Shown piece after piece: positions 47,516 through 59,130 of a DNA stretch of 64,000 nucleotides (its first letter is position 1; each line of letters begins with the position of its first letter). Origin of the DNA: Mycobacterium sp. (lineage in GTDB: Bacteria > Actinomycetota > Actinomycetes > Mycobacteriales > Mycobacteriaceae); the NCBI RefSeq assembly GCF_019247635.1, contig NZ_JAFBAR010000089.1:1-64000 (forward strand), read 5' to 3'. The translations under genes were made by a program, and so were the position numbers. Below the pieces are notes generated by a model that worked only from the letters and a program-made list of their open reading frames with translations, was not told where the DNA came from and searched no databases.

Positions 47516-48061
47516 ATGAGCTATCCGGACAATGCCCTGGCCGCCGGTGAACAGGTCGTGCTGCACCGTCATCCGCACTGGAAATGTCTGATCCTGCCTG
47601 TCCTGGTGCTGGTCTTGGTGACCGCATTGGCCGCGTTCGGATCGGGGTTCGTCAACTCGACGCACTGGCAACAGCTCGCCAAGAACATTATCTACGGTGT
47701 CGTCTGGGGAATATGGCTGGTGATCGTCGGCTGGCAGACCCTCTGGCCGTTTCTGAGCTGGGTGACCACGCACTTTGTCGTCACCAACCGGCGGGTGATG
47801 TATCGGCACGGGGTCCTGACCCGCAGCGGCATCGACATCCCGTTGGCCCGCATCAACAGCGTGGAATTCCGGGACCGGTTGTTGGAGAGGATGTTTCGCA
47901 CGGGCACGTTGATCATCGAGTCCGCATCACAGGATCCGCTCGAGTTTTACGACATTCCGCGTCTGCGCGAGGTGCACGCGCTGCTATATCACGAGGTTTT
48001 CGACACCTGGGGCGCAGAGGACTCCGGGGCCCCAGGGGCCTCAGGGGCATTGCCCAGCTGA
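47516..48061 (+). CDS. Bacterial PH-domain membrane protein (Rv3278c-like)
   Basis: 181 residues from the ATG at 47516, as in Rv3278c (MSYPxNxLAAGEQVVLHRHP). Two membrane helices (about 25-45 and 58-82) precede a YdbS/bPH2-type domain: TTHFVVTNRRVMYRHGVLTR, IPLARINSVEFRDRLLERMF, GTLIIESASQDPLEF. Function unknown; such proteins sit at the membrane. The last 24 codons, with a Gly/Ala/Ser-rich tail, overlap the 3' end of the convergent GtrA gene by 73 bases. Confidence 0.9.
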   Translation: MSYPDNALAAGEQVVLHRHPHWKCLILPVLVLVLVTALAAFGSGFVNSTHWQQLAKNIIYGVVWGIWLVIVGWQTLWPFLSWVTTHFVVTNRRVMYRHGVLTRSGIDIPLARINSVEFRDRLLERMFRTGTLIIESASQDPLEFYDIPRLREVHALLYHEVFDTWGAEDSGAPGASGALPS

Positions 48062-48687
48062 GAAAACCGGCTCGCCCGGTTGCGCCAGGAGCGCAAAAGG
48101 GTGACGTTGCTTTCTTCCAGGCCGCCCCCTATGGCGTCCTCGAAGACCTCGGCGATGCCGCCGGCGGTCAGGGCCGACTCCAGCGCCTTGTCGGGGTTGC
48201 GGGCGAACTGGTCGGGGAACACCCAGCGCCGGAACGCCCAGAAGCGGAATCCCATCTGCAGCAGGTTTCCGACGATGTAGGCCGAGACGAAGTCGGCGAT
48301 GTTTTCCATGGTCAGCGACACCGTGGGCACCCGCAGCTGCAGTACGTAGCTGGAGAACCACAGCGGAGCCATGCTCAGCAGCACGCCGACGCCGCTGAAC
48401 GCGAAAAACAGCAGCGCCTCGTGGTGTCGCTCACGGCCGCCGCGGTCGCGGAAGCTCCACTCCCGGTTCAGGATGTAGGAGGCGATGACCGCGACAATTC
48501 CCGCGATGACCTTGGCCGTCACCGGTTTGGACTCCAGAATTGTCAGCTTGAGCGTGTAAAAAATTGCCGTGTCGATGACGAACGTCGTACCGCCGACGAT
48601 GGCGAATTTGATCAGTTCGTGGTGGCGTTCCGCATAGGGCTGAAACACCCCGGGGAGGCGCGCGATCGTGGCATCGGCAAAGGACAC
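47989..48687 (-). CDS. GtrA-family membrane protein (Rv3277-like)
   Basis: 232 residues, GTG start. Four membrane helices: KFAIVGGTTFVIDTAIFYTL (about 27-46), VIAGIVAVIASYIL with NREWSFRDRGG after it, LLFFAFSGVGVLLSMAPLWF, and a fourth near 130-150. GtrA proteins are thought to help flip polyprenyl-linked sugars for cell-wall glycosylation. The soluble tail ends in a Pro/Ala/Ser-rich segment encoded opposite the PH-domain gene. Matches Rv3277, which is longer as recalled. Confidence 0.9.
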   Translation of the reverse strand: MSFADATIARLPGVFQPYAERHHELIKFAIVGGTTFVIDTAIFYTLKLTILESKPVTAKVIAGIVAVIASYILNREWSFRDRGGRERHHEALLFFAFSGVGVLLSMAPLWFSSYVLQLRVPTVSLTMENIADFVSAYIVGNLLQMGFRFWAFRRWVFPDQFARNPDKALESALTAGGIAEVFEDAIGGGLEESNVTLLRSWRNRASRFSQLGNAPEAPGAPESSAPQVSKTS

Positions 48688-48695
48688 AACACCGC

Positions 48696-48701
48696 AGTCT
48701 A
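48696..48701 (-). promoter_or_regulatory. -10 box of the GtrA gene
   Basis: TAGACT on the minus strand, eight bases before the GTG at 48687. Confidence 0.4.
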
Positions 48702-48785
48702 CGGACGTACGCAGAATCGGCGCAAAATCTTACGTAACGATTGGGCGTCATGGCCGGTCAACACGCCGGTGAGTGTCATGACAAC

Positions 48786-50029
48786 ATGATGGCCGTGTCG
48801 AGTACCCGGAGCCCGGTGGTTGCGATGGTCGGCGGCGGTCAACTGGCCCGGATGACACATCAGGCCGCGATCGCGCTGGGGCAGAGTCTGCGGGTGTTGG
48901 CCGCGGCCCCGGACGACCCTGCCGCGCAGGTGGCGCACGACGTGATCGTCGGTTCCCATGCCGATCTCGACGACCTGCGCCGCGTCGCGAACGGCGCCGA
49001 CGTGCTGACTTTCGACCACGAGCACGTTCCGACCGAGCTGCTGGAGAAGTTGGTCGCCGAAGGCGTGAAGGTGGCACCGCCGCCGCACGCGCTGGTGCAC
49101 GCCCAGGACAAGCTGGTGATGCGGCGGCGCTTGGCGGCGCTCGGCGCCGCGGTGCCGCGCTACGCGGCGATCGAGACCTTGCAAGAGTTAAGCGAGGTCG
49201 ACGCCTTCGCGGCCAGACTGGACGGGCCGATCGTGGTCAAGGCGGCGCGCGGCGGTTACGACGGTCGGGGCGTGCAAATCGCGGGCGAGCTGGCCCAGGC
49301 CCGCGCCATCGCCCACGACTACCTGCGCTCGGGCGTGCCGGTGCTGGTCGAGGAGAAAGTGGACCTGCGGCGCGAATTGTCCGCGCTGGTGGCGCGCTCG
49401 CCGTTCGGCCAGGGCGCGGCATGGCCGGTCGTGGAGACGGTGCAGCGTGACGGGATCTGCGTGCAAGTGATCGCGCCGGCGCCCGCGCTGCCCGAGGAGC
49501 ACGGCGCCGCGGCGCAGGAGCTGGCGCTACGGTTGGCCGCCGAACTCGACGTGGTCGGGGTTCTCGCGGTCGAGCTGTTCGAGACCTCCGACGGTGAGCT
49601 GCTCGTGAACGAGCTCGCGATGCGTCCGCACAACTCCGGACACTGGACCATGGACGGCGCGCGCACCAGCCAGTTCGAGCAGCACCTGCGGGCAGTACTG
49701 GACTATCCGCTCGGGGATACCGCCGCTATCGTGCCGGTGACGGTGATGGCCAACGTCCTGGGCGCCCCCGAACTGCCGGGGTCGACGCTCGACGAGCGGT
49801 TGCACCATCTGTTCGCGCGGATGCCCGACGCCCGGGTGCACCTCTACGGCAAGGCCGAGCGCCCGGGCCGCAAGATTGGGCACATCAACTTCCTCGGGGA
49901 CGACATGTCCGGCGTCGCCAGCCTGCGTGAGCGGGCCGAGCGGGCCGCACACTGGTTGTCGCACGGGCAGTGGAGTGACGGATGGGATCCGCATGCAGGC
50001 GACGATGCGAGCAAAAGGAGCGGGCGCAT

Positions 50030-50033
<4 letters not shown>
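48786..50033 (+). CDS. purK: N5-carboxyaminoimidazole ribonucleotide synthase PurK
   Basis: 415 residues from the ATG at 48786 ([20 protein letters not shown]); longer TTG/ATG frames upstream are not supported. ATP-grasp enzyme turning AIR, ATP and bicarbonate into N5-CAIR in purine synthesis. [12 protein letters not shown] is the N-terminal loop, [12 protein letters not shown] (about 60-71) is the domain link, [14 protein letters not shown] near 145 holds the ATP-grasp loop, and [14 protein letters not shown] near 278 binds substrate and metal. Its stop overlaps the purE ATG (ATGA). Matches Rv3276c. Confidence 0.95.
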
Positions 50034-50548
<515 letters not shown>

Positions 50549-50563
50549 CAAGGAGGCCGAAAG

Positions 50564-51733
50564 ATGGCTGGTTGGGCCGGAAACCCATCGTTCGATTTGT
50601 TCCAGTTGCCGGAGGAACACCAGGAGCTGCGCGCCGCGATCCGGGCGCTGGCTGAAAAGGAGATCGCGCCGCACGCCGCGGACGTCGATGAGAATGCGCG
50701 GTTCCCGCAGGAGGCGTTGGATGCGCTGAACGCCTCGGGTTTCAACGCGGTACACGTGCCCGAGGAGTACGGCGGCCAGGGTGCGGACTCGGTGGCCGCC
50801 TGCATCGTCATCGAAGAGGTCGCCCGCGTCGACACCTCCGCCTCGTTGATCCCCGCGGTCAACAAGCTGGGCACCATGGGCCTGATCCTGCGCGGCTCCG
50901 ACGAGCTGAAGAAGCAGGTTCTGCCGTCGATCGCCGATGGCAGCGCGATGGCCTCCTATGCCTTGAGCGAGCGCGAGGCCGGTTCGGACGCGGGATCGAT
51001 GCGGACGCGGGCCAAGGCCGACGGCGACGACTGGATCCTCAACGGCGCGAAATGCTGGATCACCAACGGCGGCAAGTCGAGCTGGTACACGGTGATGGCG
51101 GTGACCGACCCCGACAACGGCGCCAATGGCATTTCGGCGTTCATGGTGCACAAGGACGACGAGGGATTCGTCGTCGGCCCCAAGGAACGCAAGCTGGGCA
51201 TCAAGGGCTCACCCACCACCGAGCTGTATTTCGAAAACTGTCGGGTGCCCGGTGACCGGATCATCGGGGAGCCGGGCACCGGGTTCAAAACGGCGCTGGC
51301 CACGCTGGACCACACCCGCCCGACCATCGGAGCGCAGGCCGTCGGGATCGCCCAGGGTGCACTGGACGCGGCGATCGCCTACACCAAGGACCGTAAGCAG
51401 TTCGGCAACTCGATCAGCAGCTTCCAGGCGGTGCAATTCATGATCGCCGACATGGCGATGAAGGTGGAGTCGGCCCGGCTGATGGTCTACAGCGCCGCGG
51501 CACGCGCCGAGCGCGGCGAGAGCCATCTGGGGTTCATCTCCGCGGCCTCGAAATGCCTGGCTTCGGATGTGGCCATGGAGGTCACCACCGACGCCGTGCA
51601 GTTGTTCGGTGGCGCCGGCTACACCGTCGACTTTCCCGTCGAACGGATGATGCGCGATGCCAAGATCACCCAGATTTACGAAGGCACCAACCAGATTCAG
51701 CGCGTCGTGATGTCGCGGGCCCTGTTGCGCTGA
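50564..51733 (+). CDS. fadE25: Acyl-CoA dehydrogenase FadE25
   Basis: 389 residues, ATG after AAGGAGG. FAD-dependent first step of acyl-CoA beta-oxidation. N-terminal helical domain; [20 protein letters not shown] near 130 and WITNGG near 162 mark the beta domain. [20 protein letters not shown] near 290 and [20 protein letters not shown] near 345 mark the C-terminal domain. The catalytic Glu expected in short-chain-type enzymes is in [19 protein letters not shown]. Matches Rv3274c. It lies 15 bases behind purE, but its function is unrelated. Confidence 0.96.
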   Translation: MAGWAGNPSFDLFQLPEEHQELRAAIRALAEKEIAPHAADVDENARFPQEALDALNASGFNAVHVPEEYGGQGADSVAACIVIEEVARVDTSASLIPAVNKLGTMGLILRGSDELKKQVLPSIADGSAMASYALSEREAGSDAGSMRTRAKADGDDWILNGAKCWITNGGKSSWYTVMAVTDPDNGANGISAFMVHKDDEGFVVGPKERKLGIKGSPTTELYFENCRVPGDRIIGEPGTGFKTALATLDHTRPTIGAQAVGIAQGALDAAIAYTKDRKQFGNSISSFQAVQFMIADMAMKVESARLMVYSAAARAERGESHLGFISAASKCLASDVAMEVTTDAVQLFGGAGYTVDFPVERMMRDAKITQIYEGTNQIQRVVMSRALLR

Positions 51734-51789
51734 GTAGCTGTGGGTTGGCTGTAGTTTCAAAACTCAACGAAAAGACCAGCGCTACCGCA

Positions 51790-51822
51790 TAGGATCCACG
51801 CGTGCGACGGTCACGCTACTGA
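51790..51822 (+). promoter_or_regulatory. Promoter with a possible six-codon leaderless uORF
   Basis: TAGGAT (51790-51795) is followed by six bases and then GTG at 51802, which opens a frame of six sense codons (VRRSRY) and a TGA. It lies 116 bases before the response-regulator gene start chosen here. Confidence 0.4.
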
Positions 51823-51937
51823 CAGCCGTTCGGAGGTGGAAGAAGCCCACCTGTCGGGCCTTAGGTCGACGTCCGGCCGCCCGGTCGCCCGCCGACGCCA
51901 TCAGCAGAAATCCAACCGCGGCCCTGAGGGGGTGCTA

Positions 51938-53118
51938 GTGCGTGGTCCTGTAGCTCCGGCGGCGCATTGGCAGTCCATGTCCCTGCTGCTGGTCGAGGAC
52001 GACCGTGCCGATGCGGTGCTCGTCGAAGAACTGATCTCCGACGCCGTCGCCGACATCGAAGTGGTGTGGGCGAAGACGATGGCGCACGCGGAGCGTGAGC
52101 TGGCGTCCGCTCGACCCGATTGCGTGCTACTGGATCTGCACCTGCCCGACGCCAATGGGATGGACGCTCTGGACCGCATCGCCAAACACGACGCCACCGT
52201 TCCGATCGTCGTGCTGACCGGTCTGAACGACGAGTACTTCGGCGCTTCCGCGGTCGCGGCGGGTGCGCAGGACTATCTGGTCAAGGGCCGGGTCGAACCA
52301 GACATGCTGCGGCGCGCGCTGCTGTACGCGATCGAGCGCAAGCGGGCCGAGCTGATCGCCGCGGACCTGCACGCAAGCCAGCTGCGCGCCAGGGAGAACG
52401 CGCTGCTGGAACGCGGGCTGCTGCCCTCCCCGCTGCTGCTCGACGAGCCGGGTGTGGACATCGTCGCCCGCTATCGCCCGAGCCGCGAGGACGCGTTGCT
52501 GTGCGGCGATTTCTACGATGTCGTGCAGACGCCAGACCGAGTCGTCCATGTTTTGATCGGCGACGTCGCGGGACACGGACCCGACGAGGCGGCCCTCGGT
52601 GCGGCTTTGCGGATCGCTTGGCGCACCCTCACCCTGGCGGCCGTCACCGGGGTCGATCTCATGCGGCACCTCGAGCGTGTCCTGCACGCCGAGCGCACCG
52701 GCAGTGGAATCTTCGCGACGGTGCTCGGCTTGCGGATCCTTCCCGACAGCACCCGTGTCAACGCGATTCGCGCGGGTCATCCCGGAATGTTGCTGCAGGG
52801 CGGTGGCTCGGTGGACTGGATCGAGACGCCCGCCGGTCCGGCGCTGGGCCTGCGGTCCGCCGACTGGCCCGAGCAGGACGTGGAGTTGCCGGCGGGGCAC
52901 GGGTTGCTGTTGCTCACCGACGGACTCTTCGAGGGATATTCGGGGCAGGGCAACCAACGTCTGGGCGAGGACGGTTTGCTGGAACTGGCCCGCGCGAACG
53001 CGGCCCTGCCCGGTCCAGCGTTCGTGGACGCGCTCATCAACGGCGCCCAGCGGCGCGCTCAGGCGCACGGCGGCCTCACCGACGACATCGCAGTGCTGCG
53101 GGTGGAACGGACCGCCCG

Positions 53119-53122
<4 letters not shown>
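51938..53122 (+). CDS. Response regulator with PP2C (RsbU-type) phosphatase domain
   Basis: 394 residues from the GTG at 51938, six bases after GAGGGG; GTG at 51836 and ATG at 51977 are alternatives. The receiver domain begins MSLLLVEDDRADAVLVEEL, with phospho-acceptor DCVLLDLHLPD, then VLTGLNDEY and YLVKGRVEP (Asp, Thr and Lys of the fold). A linker helix leads to a SpoIIE-type PP2C domain: CGDFYDVVQTP, LIGDVAGHGPDEA, ATVLGLRIL, LLLLTDGLFEGYSG, and GGLTDDIAVLRVE, with metal-binding Asp residues present. It would dephosphorylate a STAS anti-anti-sigma factor on receipt of a signal. Coupled to the kinase gene by GTGA. Not in this place in H37Rv as recalled, where Rv3273 lies here. Confidence 0.9.
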
Positions 53123-54724
<1,602 letters not shown>

Positions 54725-54741
<17 letters not shown>

Positions 54742-55168
54742 GGCCATCGACATCCTGCTTGTCGAAGACGATCCCGGGGACGAGCTCATCACTCGGGAAG
54801 CGTTCGACCACAACAAGTTAAAGAACCGGCTGCACGTCGCCCACGACGGCGAAGAGGGCCTGAACTACCTCTACCGGCGCGGCGCCTACCACGACGCGCC
54901 GCGGCCCGATCTCATCCTGCTCGATTTGAACCTGCCCAAATACGACGGCCGCCAGCTGTTGCAGAAGATCAAGTCCGATCCCGACCTGTGCCGCATCCCG
55001 GTGGTGGTGCTCACCACCTCGTCGGCGGAGGAGGACATTCTGCGCATGTACAAACTGCACGCCAATGCTTACGTCACCAAGCCGGTCGACCTCGACCAGT
55101 TCATGAGCGCGGTGCGCCAGATCGACGAGTTCTTCCTGCAGGTGGTCCGCCTGCCGCAGGGCGGTTAA
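54725..55168 (+). CDS. Rcp1-like single-domain response regulator
   Basis: 147 residues, ATG overlapping the kinase gene by 17 bases. Stand-alone receiver: ILLVEDDPGDELITREAF at the start (acidic pair), phospho-acceptor DLILLDLNLPKYDGRQLL near 62-79, VVVLTTSSAEEDI near 93, and AYVTKPVDLDQF with Lys near 118. It resembles Rcp1 of cyanobacterial phytochromes. Without an output domain, it probably shuttles phosphate between the kinase and the receiver-PP2C protein, or feeds back on the kinase. Confidence 0.92.
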
Positions 55169-55176
55169 GAACTCAC

Positions 55177-55190
55177 CGGGGTATACCCCG
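55177..55190. terminator. 14-base palindrome between convergent genes
   Basis: CGGGGTATACCCCG is perfectly symmetric and fills most of the 22 bases between the Rcp1-like gene and the CoA-transferase stop. It could act as a termination or roadblock site in both directions, or as a regulator site. Confidence 0.35.
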
Positions 55191-56393
55191 TCACGAAGCC
55201 GTTTCGGGCTCGGAAACACACTCGGCAAGGAACACGTCGTTGTGCTCACCGGCGGCCGGCGGCGGATCGGTCACGACGGCGTCGAAGCTGGAATAGCGTG
55301 CCGGCGTGCGGATCACGGTGATGGTGTGGTCGCCGCTGCCCACCTGAAGGGCGAGCTCGTTCTCGGCGAAAATCGGGGTCTCGACGACCTGCTTCCAGCT
55401 GTAGGCGAGGCAGGCCATCAGGCCGCCCCCTTGGAGCAGCTCCACCCATTCGGCGGCGGTCTTGGCCGCCAGTGCCGCCTCCAGTTCGTCGGTCAGCTCG
55501 GGGTAGTTGATCGCCCGCGAGCGCTGCTCGGCGAACCGCTCGTCGTCGATCAGATCGGGCCGGCCGATGAGCTGACACAACTTCGTCCAATGCCTGGGCA
55601 CGTAGGCGCTGATGACGACGTAACCGTCGGCGGCCTTGAACGCGTCCGACGGCTGAGTGGCAAAGCCAACTCCCTTGCGTTTCTTCGTGTTCGGCGTTGC
55701 CTCGGGCCTGGGCTGGTCGCCGGACTTATTCAGGTGAATGGTCAGCTGGTTGGCCTGTAGGCCGACCGCGACGTCGTACATCGCGACCCGCACCAGGTCG
55801 CCGACCCCGTGTCGCTCCCGATTGAGCAGCGCGGCCAGCACCGCCTGCGCCAGGACGTGACCGCTGGCGTTGTCGACGAGCTGGAACGGGATGATCTGCG
55901 GTTTGCCGCTCGGCGTGGGCATTCCGGTGCTCATGCCGGACTCGGCGGCGACCATCAGGTCCACGCCGGGCCGGGTGCCGTGGGGGCCGTTGCCGCCGAA
56001 GGCGCTCAGGCGGGCGTAGATCAGCCGGGGGTTGCGGGCCCGTAACTCGTCGGGACCCAGGCCCATTCGCTCCATCACCCCGGGCCGAAACCCTTCCAGC
56101 ACGACATCGGCGGTGTCGGCCAGGCGCAGGATCTGCTGTTTGGCCTCCTCGGTGGTCAGGTCCACCGTCACCGACTTCTTGCCGCGGTTGTTGGGTAGGA
56201 AGTAGGTCGCCAGCGGGGGCCGCCCGGGCAGGACCGAGGTGAGCCGCCGGGCCTGCTCACCACCGGGCGCCTCGATCTTGATCACCTCGGCGCCCAGGTC
56301 GGCCAGCACTTGGCCGGCCAGCGGCCCGGCCACGTTCTGGGTGAAGTCCAGCACGCGGAAACCGTCAAGAGGCTTGGTTGGCGTGTTCGGCAT
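55191..56393 (-). CDS. Family III CoA-transferase (CaiB/BaiF; Rv3272-like)
   Basis: 400 residues, ATG start. LDGFRVLDFTQNVAGPLAGQ (about 9-28) is the N-terminal signature, LGAEVIKIEAPGGEQ follows near 33, and FLPNNRGKKSVTVDL near 65. The catalytic Asp of the family is in RPGVDLMVAAESG near 140. Members move CoA between carboxylic acids; the acid pair is unknown. Matches Rv3272. A methyltransferase gene lies 14 bases downstream of its stop... on the same strand but upstream in reading order, so the two may be cotranscribed. Confidence 0.9.
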   Translation of the reverse strand: MPNTPTKPLDGFRVLDFTQNVAGPLAGQVLADLGAEVIKIEAPGGEQARRLTSVLPGRPPLATYFLPNNRGKKSVTVDLTTEEAKQQILRLADTADVVLEGFRPGVMERMGLGPDELRARNPRLIYARLSAFGGNGPHGTRPGVDLMVAAESGMSTGMPTPSGKPQIIPFQLVDNASGHVLAQAVLAALLNRERHGVGDLVRVAMYDVAVGLQANQLTIHLNKSGDQPRPEATPNTKKRKGVGFATQPSDAFKAADGYVVISAYVPRHWTKLCQLIGRPDLIDDERFAEQRSRAINYPELTDELEAALAAKTAAEWVELLQGGGLMACLAYSWKQVVETPIFAENELALQVGSGDHTITVIRTPARYSSFDAVVTDPPPAAGEHNDVFLAECVSEPETAS

Positions 56394-56407
56394 GAGGAGG
56401 GCCTTCC

Positions 56408-57319
56408 CTAGTCTTTGCGCAGCACCGCGGTGCAGTAGTAATTGCGGGCAAACGCCGCGTTCTCGCCGGTCGGCTGCAGCGGTAGTCCGTTGGCGGCCAA
56501 CAACTCGTTCATCGGGGTGCGCACCGGACGCCAGCCGTGGTCTTCCAGGTAGGTCGCCACGTCGTTACGGTCGCCGGGGAAGCCGAGGTTGTCCAGCTCG
56601 GCGTCTAGACCGCGCTCCTGCCACCGCTGCGCGGCGCCGTTCAAAGCCTGCTGGTTGACCGAGGAATCGAGAAAGATTTCGGCCACCACTCGGCTGCCGT
56701 CGGCGCTGAGCGCGGTGACGATGTCCAGCAGCCGGTCCTGGGCGTCTGGCGGCAGGAAGCCGAGCAGACCCTCGGCGGCCCATGCGGCGGGACGCCGCGT
56801 GTCGAACCCGGCCTGTTGCAGCGCCGCGGGCCAGTCGTGGCGCAGGTCGATCGGGACCGCCCGCACGTCGGCTGTGGGCTTGGCACCCAGAGCACTCACC
56901 GTGGCTGTCTTGAAATCGATGACCTGCGGCTGGTCGATCTCGAACACCGTCATGCCCGGCGCCCAGGGCAGCCGGTAGGCGCGGGCGTCCAGGCCCGAGG
57001 CCAGGATCACGGCCTGGCGGATGCCCGCGGCGGCGGCGTCGGCGAAAAACGCGTCGATGTAGCGGGTGCGCGCGGCCAGCAGGTCGGTCATGCGCTGCAT
57101 GCCCCACGTGGCGTCGGGGTCGTCGACGTCGGCCGACTCGAGTTCGCCGGCGGCCCACCGGGTGAAGAAGTCGACGCCGACGGCCCGCACCAGCGGCTCA
57201 GCGAACGGGTCGTCGATCAACCCGTCCCGGGTGGCCCTGGCCCGACCCGCGGCAACCATGGTCGCGGTGGCTCCCACGCTGGTCGCCAGGTCCCAGGTGT
57301 CGTTGTCGGTGCGCGCCAT
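56408..57319 (-). CDS. SAM-dependent methyltransferase (leucine carboxyl methyltransferase-like)
   Basis: 303 residues from the ATG at 57319, after AGGGAGC; a longer frame to 57730 is rejected. Typical of the mycobacterial PPM/LCMT-like paralogs: [46 protein letters not shown], then [15 protein letters not shown] (about 108-122), the SAM-binding loop, and [14 protein letters not shown]. The C-terminus has [12 protein letters not shown]37Rv has many such genes (for example Rv0281, Rv0725c) but none here as recalled. The methyl acceptor is unknown. It reads toward the CoA-transferase gene. Confidence 0.9.
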   Translation of the reverse strand: MARTDNDTWDLATSVGATATMVAAGRARATRDGLIDDPFAEPLVRAVGVDFFTRWAAGELESADVDDPDATWGMQRMTDLLAARTRYIDAFFADAAAAGIRQAVILASGLDARAYRLPWAPGMTVFEIDQPQVIDFKTATVSALGAKPTADVRAVPIDLRHDWPAALQQAGFDTRRPAAWAAEGLLGFLPPDAQDRLLDIVTALSADGSRVVAEIFLDSSVNQQALNGAAQRWQERGLDAELDNLGFPGDRNDVATYLEDHGWRPVRTPMNELLAANGLPLQPTGENAAFARNYYCTAVLRKD

Positions 57320-57448
57320 ACCGTGCTCCCTCTCTTCGTGAGGCTGCTGAATCGGACTTGGGCTTTGCTTAGACAGAGTAACGACACATTTCGGTGACAA
57401 ACCGTCGGCACCGGGACCGGCCAGCCGGTGCGGGGCCGGGTCCGCACC

Positions 57449-57454
57449 TAGCAT
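57449..57454 (+). promoter_or_regulatory. -10 box of the Rv3271c-like gene
   Basis: TAGCAT, seven bases before the ATG at 57462. Confidence 0.5.
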
Positions 57455-57461
57455 CGGCCGG

Positions 57462-58136
57462 ATGGAGACGACCTCTGCCGTCGGGACCCCGGCGCTCGTT
57501 GCCGACGCCTGCTGCTTTGCGACTCTGCACGACGCCCAATGGCGACGCGACGCGCGCTGGGCCCTGCGGCTGGCGTGGCTCAGCCTGGCCGTGGTGCTCT
57601 CCGAGGGAGTGATCGGGCTCTGGGAGGGCATCGCGGTCGGATCGGTCGCGTTGACGGGTTGGGCGCTCGGCGGCGCGGCCGAGTCGCTGGCCAGCGCGAT
57701 GGTGGTGTGGCGGTTCAGTGGCTCGCGCACGATGTCGCATACCGCCGAGGAGCGCGCGCAACGCGGTGTGGCGCTGTCGTTTTGGTTGACCGCCCCTTAC
57801 ATCGCCGCCGAGTCGATTCGTTACCTGGCCCGCGAGCACCATGCCGAGACGTCGGTGATCGGCATCGCGCTGACGGGGGGCGGCGCCGTGCTGATGCCGA
57901 TCCTGGGTCGCGTCAAGCATCGCCTCGGTGCCCGGTTGGACTCGCACGCGACCAAGGGCGAGGGAACCCAGAACTATCTGTGCGCGGGCCAGGCGTGTGC
58001 GGTGCTGATCGGGCTCGCTCTTACCGCCGTCTGGCACGGTGCCTGGTGGGTGGACCCCGCGATCGGGCTTGCTATCGCGGGTGTCGCTGTCTGGCAGGGT
58101 ATTCGGGCCTGGCGTGGCGAGGAGTGCGGCTGCTGA
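57462..58136 (+). CDS. Integral membrane protein (Rv3271c-like)
   Basis: 224 residues with about five to six helices and no signal peptide. [20 protein letters not shown] and [20 protein letters not shown] resemble the first helices of cation-diffusion-facilitator proteins, and [20 protein letters not shown] near 168 is a distinctive block. The family is annotated as a possible cation efflux relative, but the HxxxD metal sites of true CDF proteins are not clear. It ends in ECGC. Neighbour of ctpC in H37Rv; here the orphan gene at 58.2-58.9 kb lies between. Confidence 0.8.
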   Translation: METTSAVGTPALVADACCFATLHDAQWRRDARWALRLAWLSLAVVLSEGVIGLWEGIAVGSVALTGWALGGAAESLASAMVVWRFSGSRTMSHTAEERAQRGVALSFWLTAPYIAAESIRYLAREHHAETSVIGIALTGGGAVLMPILGRVKHRLGARLDSHATKGEGTQNYLCAGQACAVLIGLALTAVWHGAWWVDPAIGLAIAGVAVWQGIRAWRGEECGC

Positions 58137-58152
58137 GCTTGGCCGCGGCAGA

Positions 58153-58884
58153 TCAGCTATCCGGGTAGATCGTATGACCCATAGTGAAATGTGCGCCGTT
58201 GGAATCCTGTGCGCATTGGGACAAGCAGTATTGCTTAACTCGGGATCCGTTCTTGTGCGGGCTTGGTTTCCATTGCCAACTTGTCTCGACTGTATCGCCC
58301 ATGTGCACGCGGTCACGGTCAAAGACACCGCACTGCAAGGTGCGACGGGTCATGTCGCACGTTTCGACGAGCACTTCACTTTCCAGCAGGCCGAGCGGAT
58401 TACGGATCAGCCGCACACCGAATCGCTCGGTTTTTCCGTGGGCCCGCAGCCGGTCGGCGATGCCGGTCAGGATGGCCTCGTCAGCAGAATTGACCGGTGC
58501 GGCGGAGCCGAAGTCGGCCGAGTTGGCGAATTCCATGCCGATGACGCCGGTGCCGCGCCCGAATTCGGATTCGGATTCGGATTCGGTTTCGAAACGCATC
58601 GCGGTCACGCTCAAACCCTTTGTAAGGTAACACTTTACGGGCGCAGTTAGGGTACCCCGTGGCGCGGCAACCGTGAATTCTATGAGGATTTCGCGGGTGG
58701 TCAGCTCGAAATGCTTGTGCAGCAACCAGATCGCGAAGCGCCGCCACGCACCGGCCGAGACGAGGTATTGGCCCAACTCGTCGAGGCAGTCGCGATCGGT
58801 CTCATCTAGCACGGCGACGTCGGTAGTATCCATGTTTCGCAGCGTCGCGTAATCCTCGACGTTGTGTTTTCGCAATGTGAGCAT
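58153..58884 (-). CDS. Orphan protein with Glu-Ser repeat
   Basis: 243 residues, ATG after an excellent AAGGAG site. No family was recognised. The first 75 residues are helical (DRDCLDELGQYLVSAGAWRR, FAIWLLHKHFELTTREI). A short ETESESESEF run, encoded by a tandem GGATTC-like hexamer (about 58560-58590), separates it from a second region of about 140 residues with alternating strands. No signal peptide or membrane helix. Codon use and the somewhat lower GC of its upstream gap differ from neighbours, which hints at transfer. It faces ctpC on the same strand but 247 bases away. Confidence 0.7.
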   Translation of the reverse strand: MLTLRKHNVEDYATLRNMDTTDVAVLDETDRDCLDELGQYLVSAGAWRRFAIWLLHKHFELTTREILIEFTVAAPRGTLTAPVKCYLTKGLSVTAMRFETESESESEFGRGTGVIGMEFANSADFGSAAPVNSADEAILTGIADRLRAHGKTERFGVRLIRNPLGLLESEVLVETCDMTRRTLQCGVFDRDRVHMGDTVETSWQWKPSPHKNGSRVKQYCLSQCAQDSNGAHFTMGHTIYPDS

Positions 58885-58973
58885 CGGTTTCTCCTTCTCG
58901 CAGAATCTTTTTCAAAAATGCGACCGGTAATACGGATCGCTTCAAATCGGATAACCGGCACCAACATCGAGAC

Positions 58974-59060
58974 ATGAAATCCAGAACCACCGTTTTAGCA
59001 AGCGATCTGTCACCTGACGCTACCGACGCATTCTATGATGATCCATTACGGAAGCTGTGA
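58974..59060 (+). CDS. Possible 28-residue peptide
   Basis: ATG at 58974 (MKSRTTVLASDLSPDATDAF) to TGA at 59058-59060, in the gap between the orphan gene and ctpC. Ribosome site weak. The composition is mixed and soluble. Listed because the gap is otherwise empty, but it may well be chance. Confidence 0.2.
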   Translation: MKSRTTVLASDLSPDATDAFYDDPLRKL

Positions 59061-59130
59061 GAACTTATGGATTGGTTATGGCATTGAGTGAGGCGCGAAT
59101 TGGGTGCCCCACTCGACGCCCCGTCGCGCC

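Noticed and set aside
57369..58328. Minus-strand frame of 319 codons over the Rv3271c-like gene
   Set aside because: Antisense to a conserved membrane protein and without any recognisable motif.
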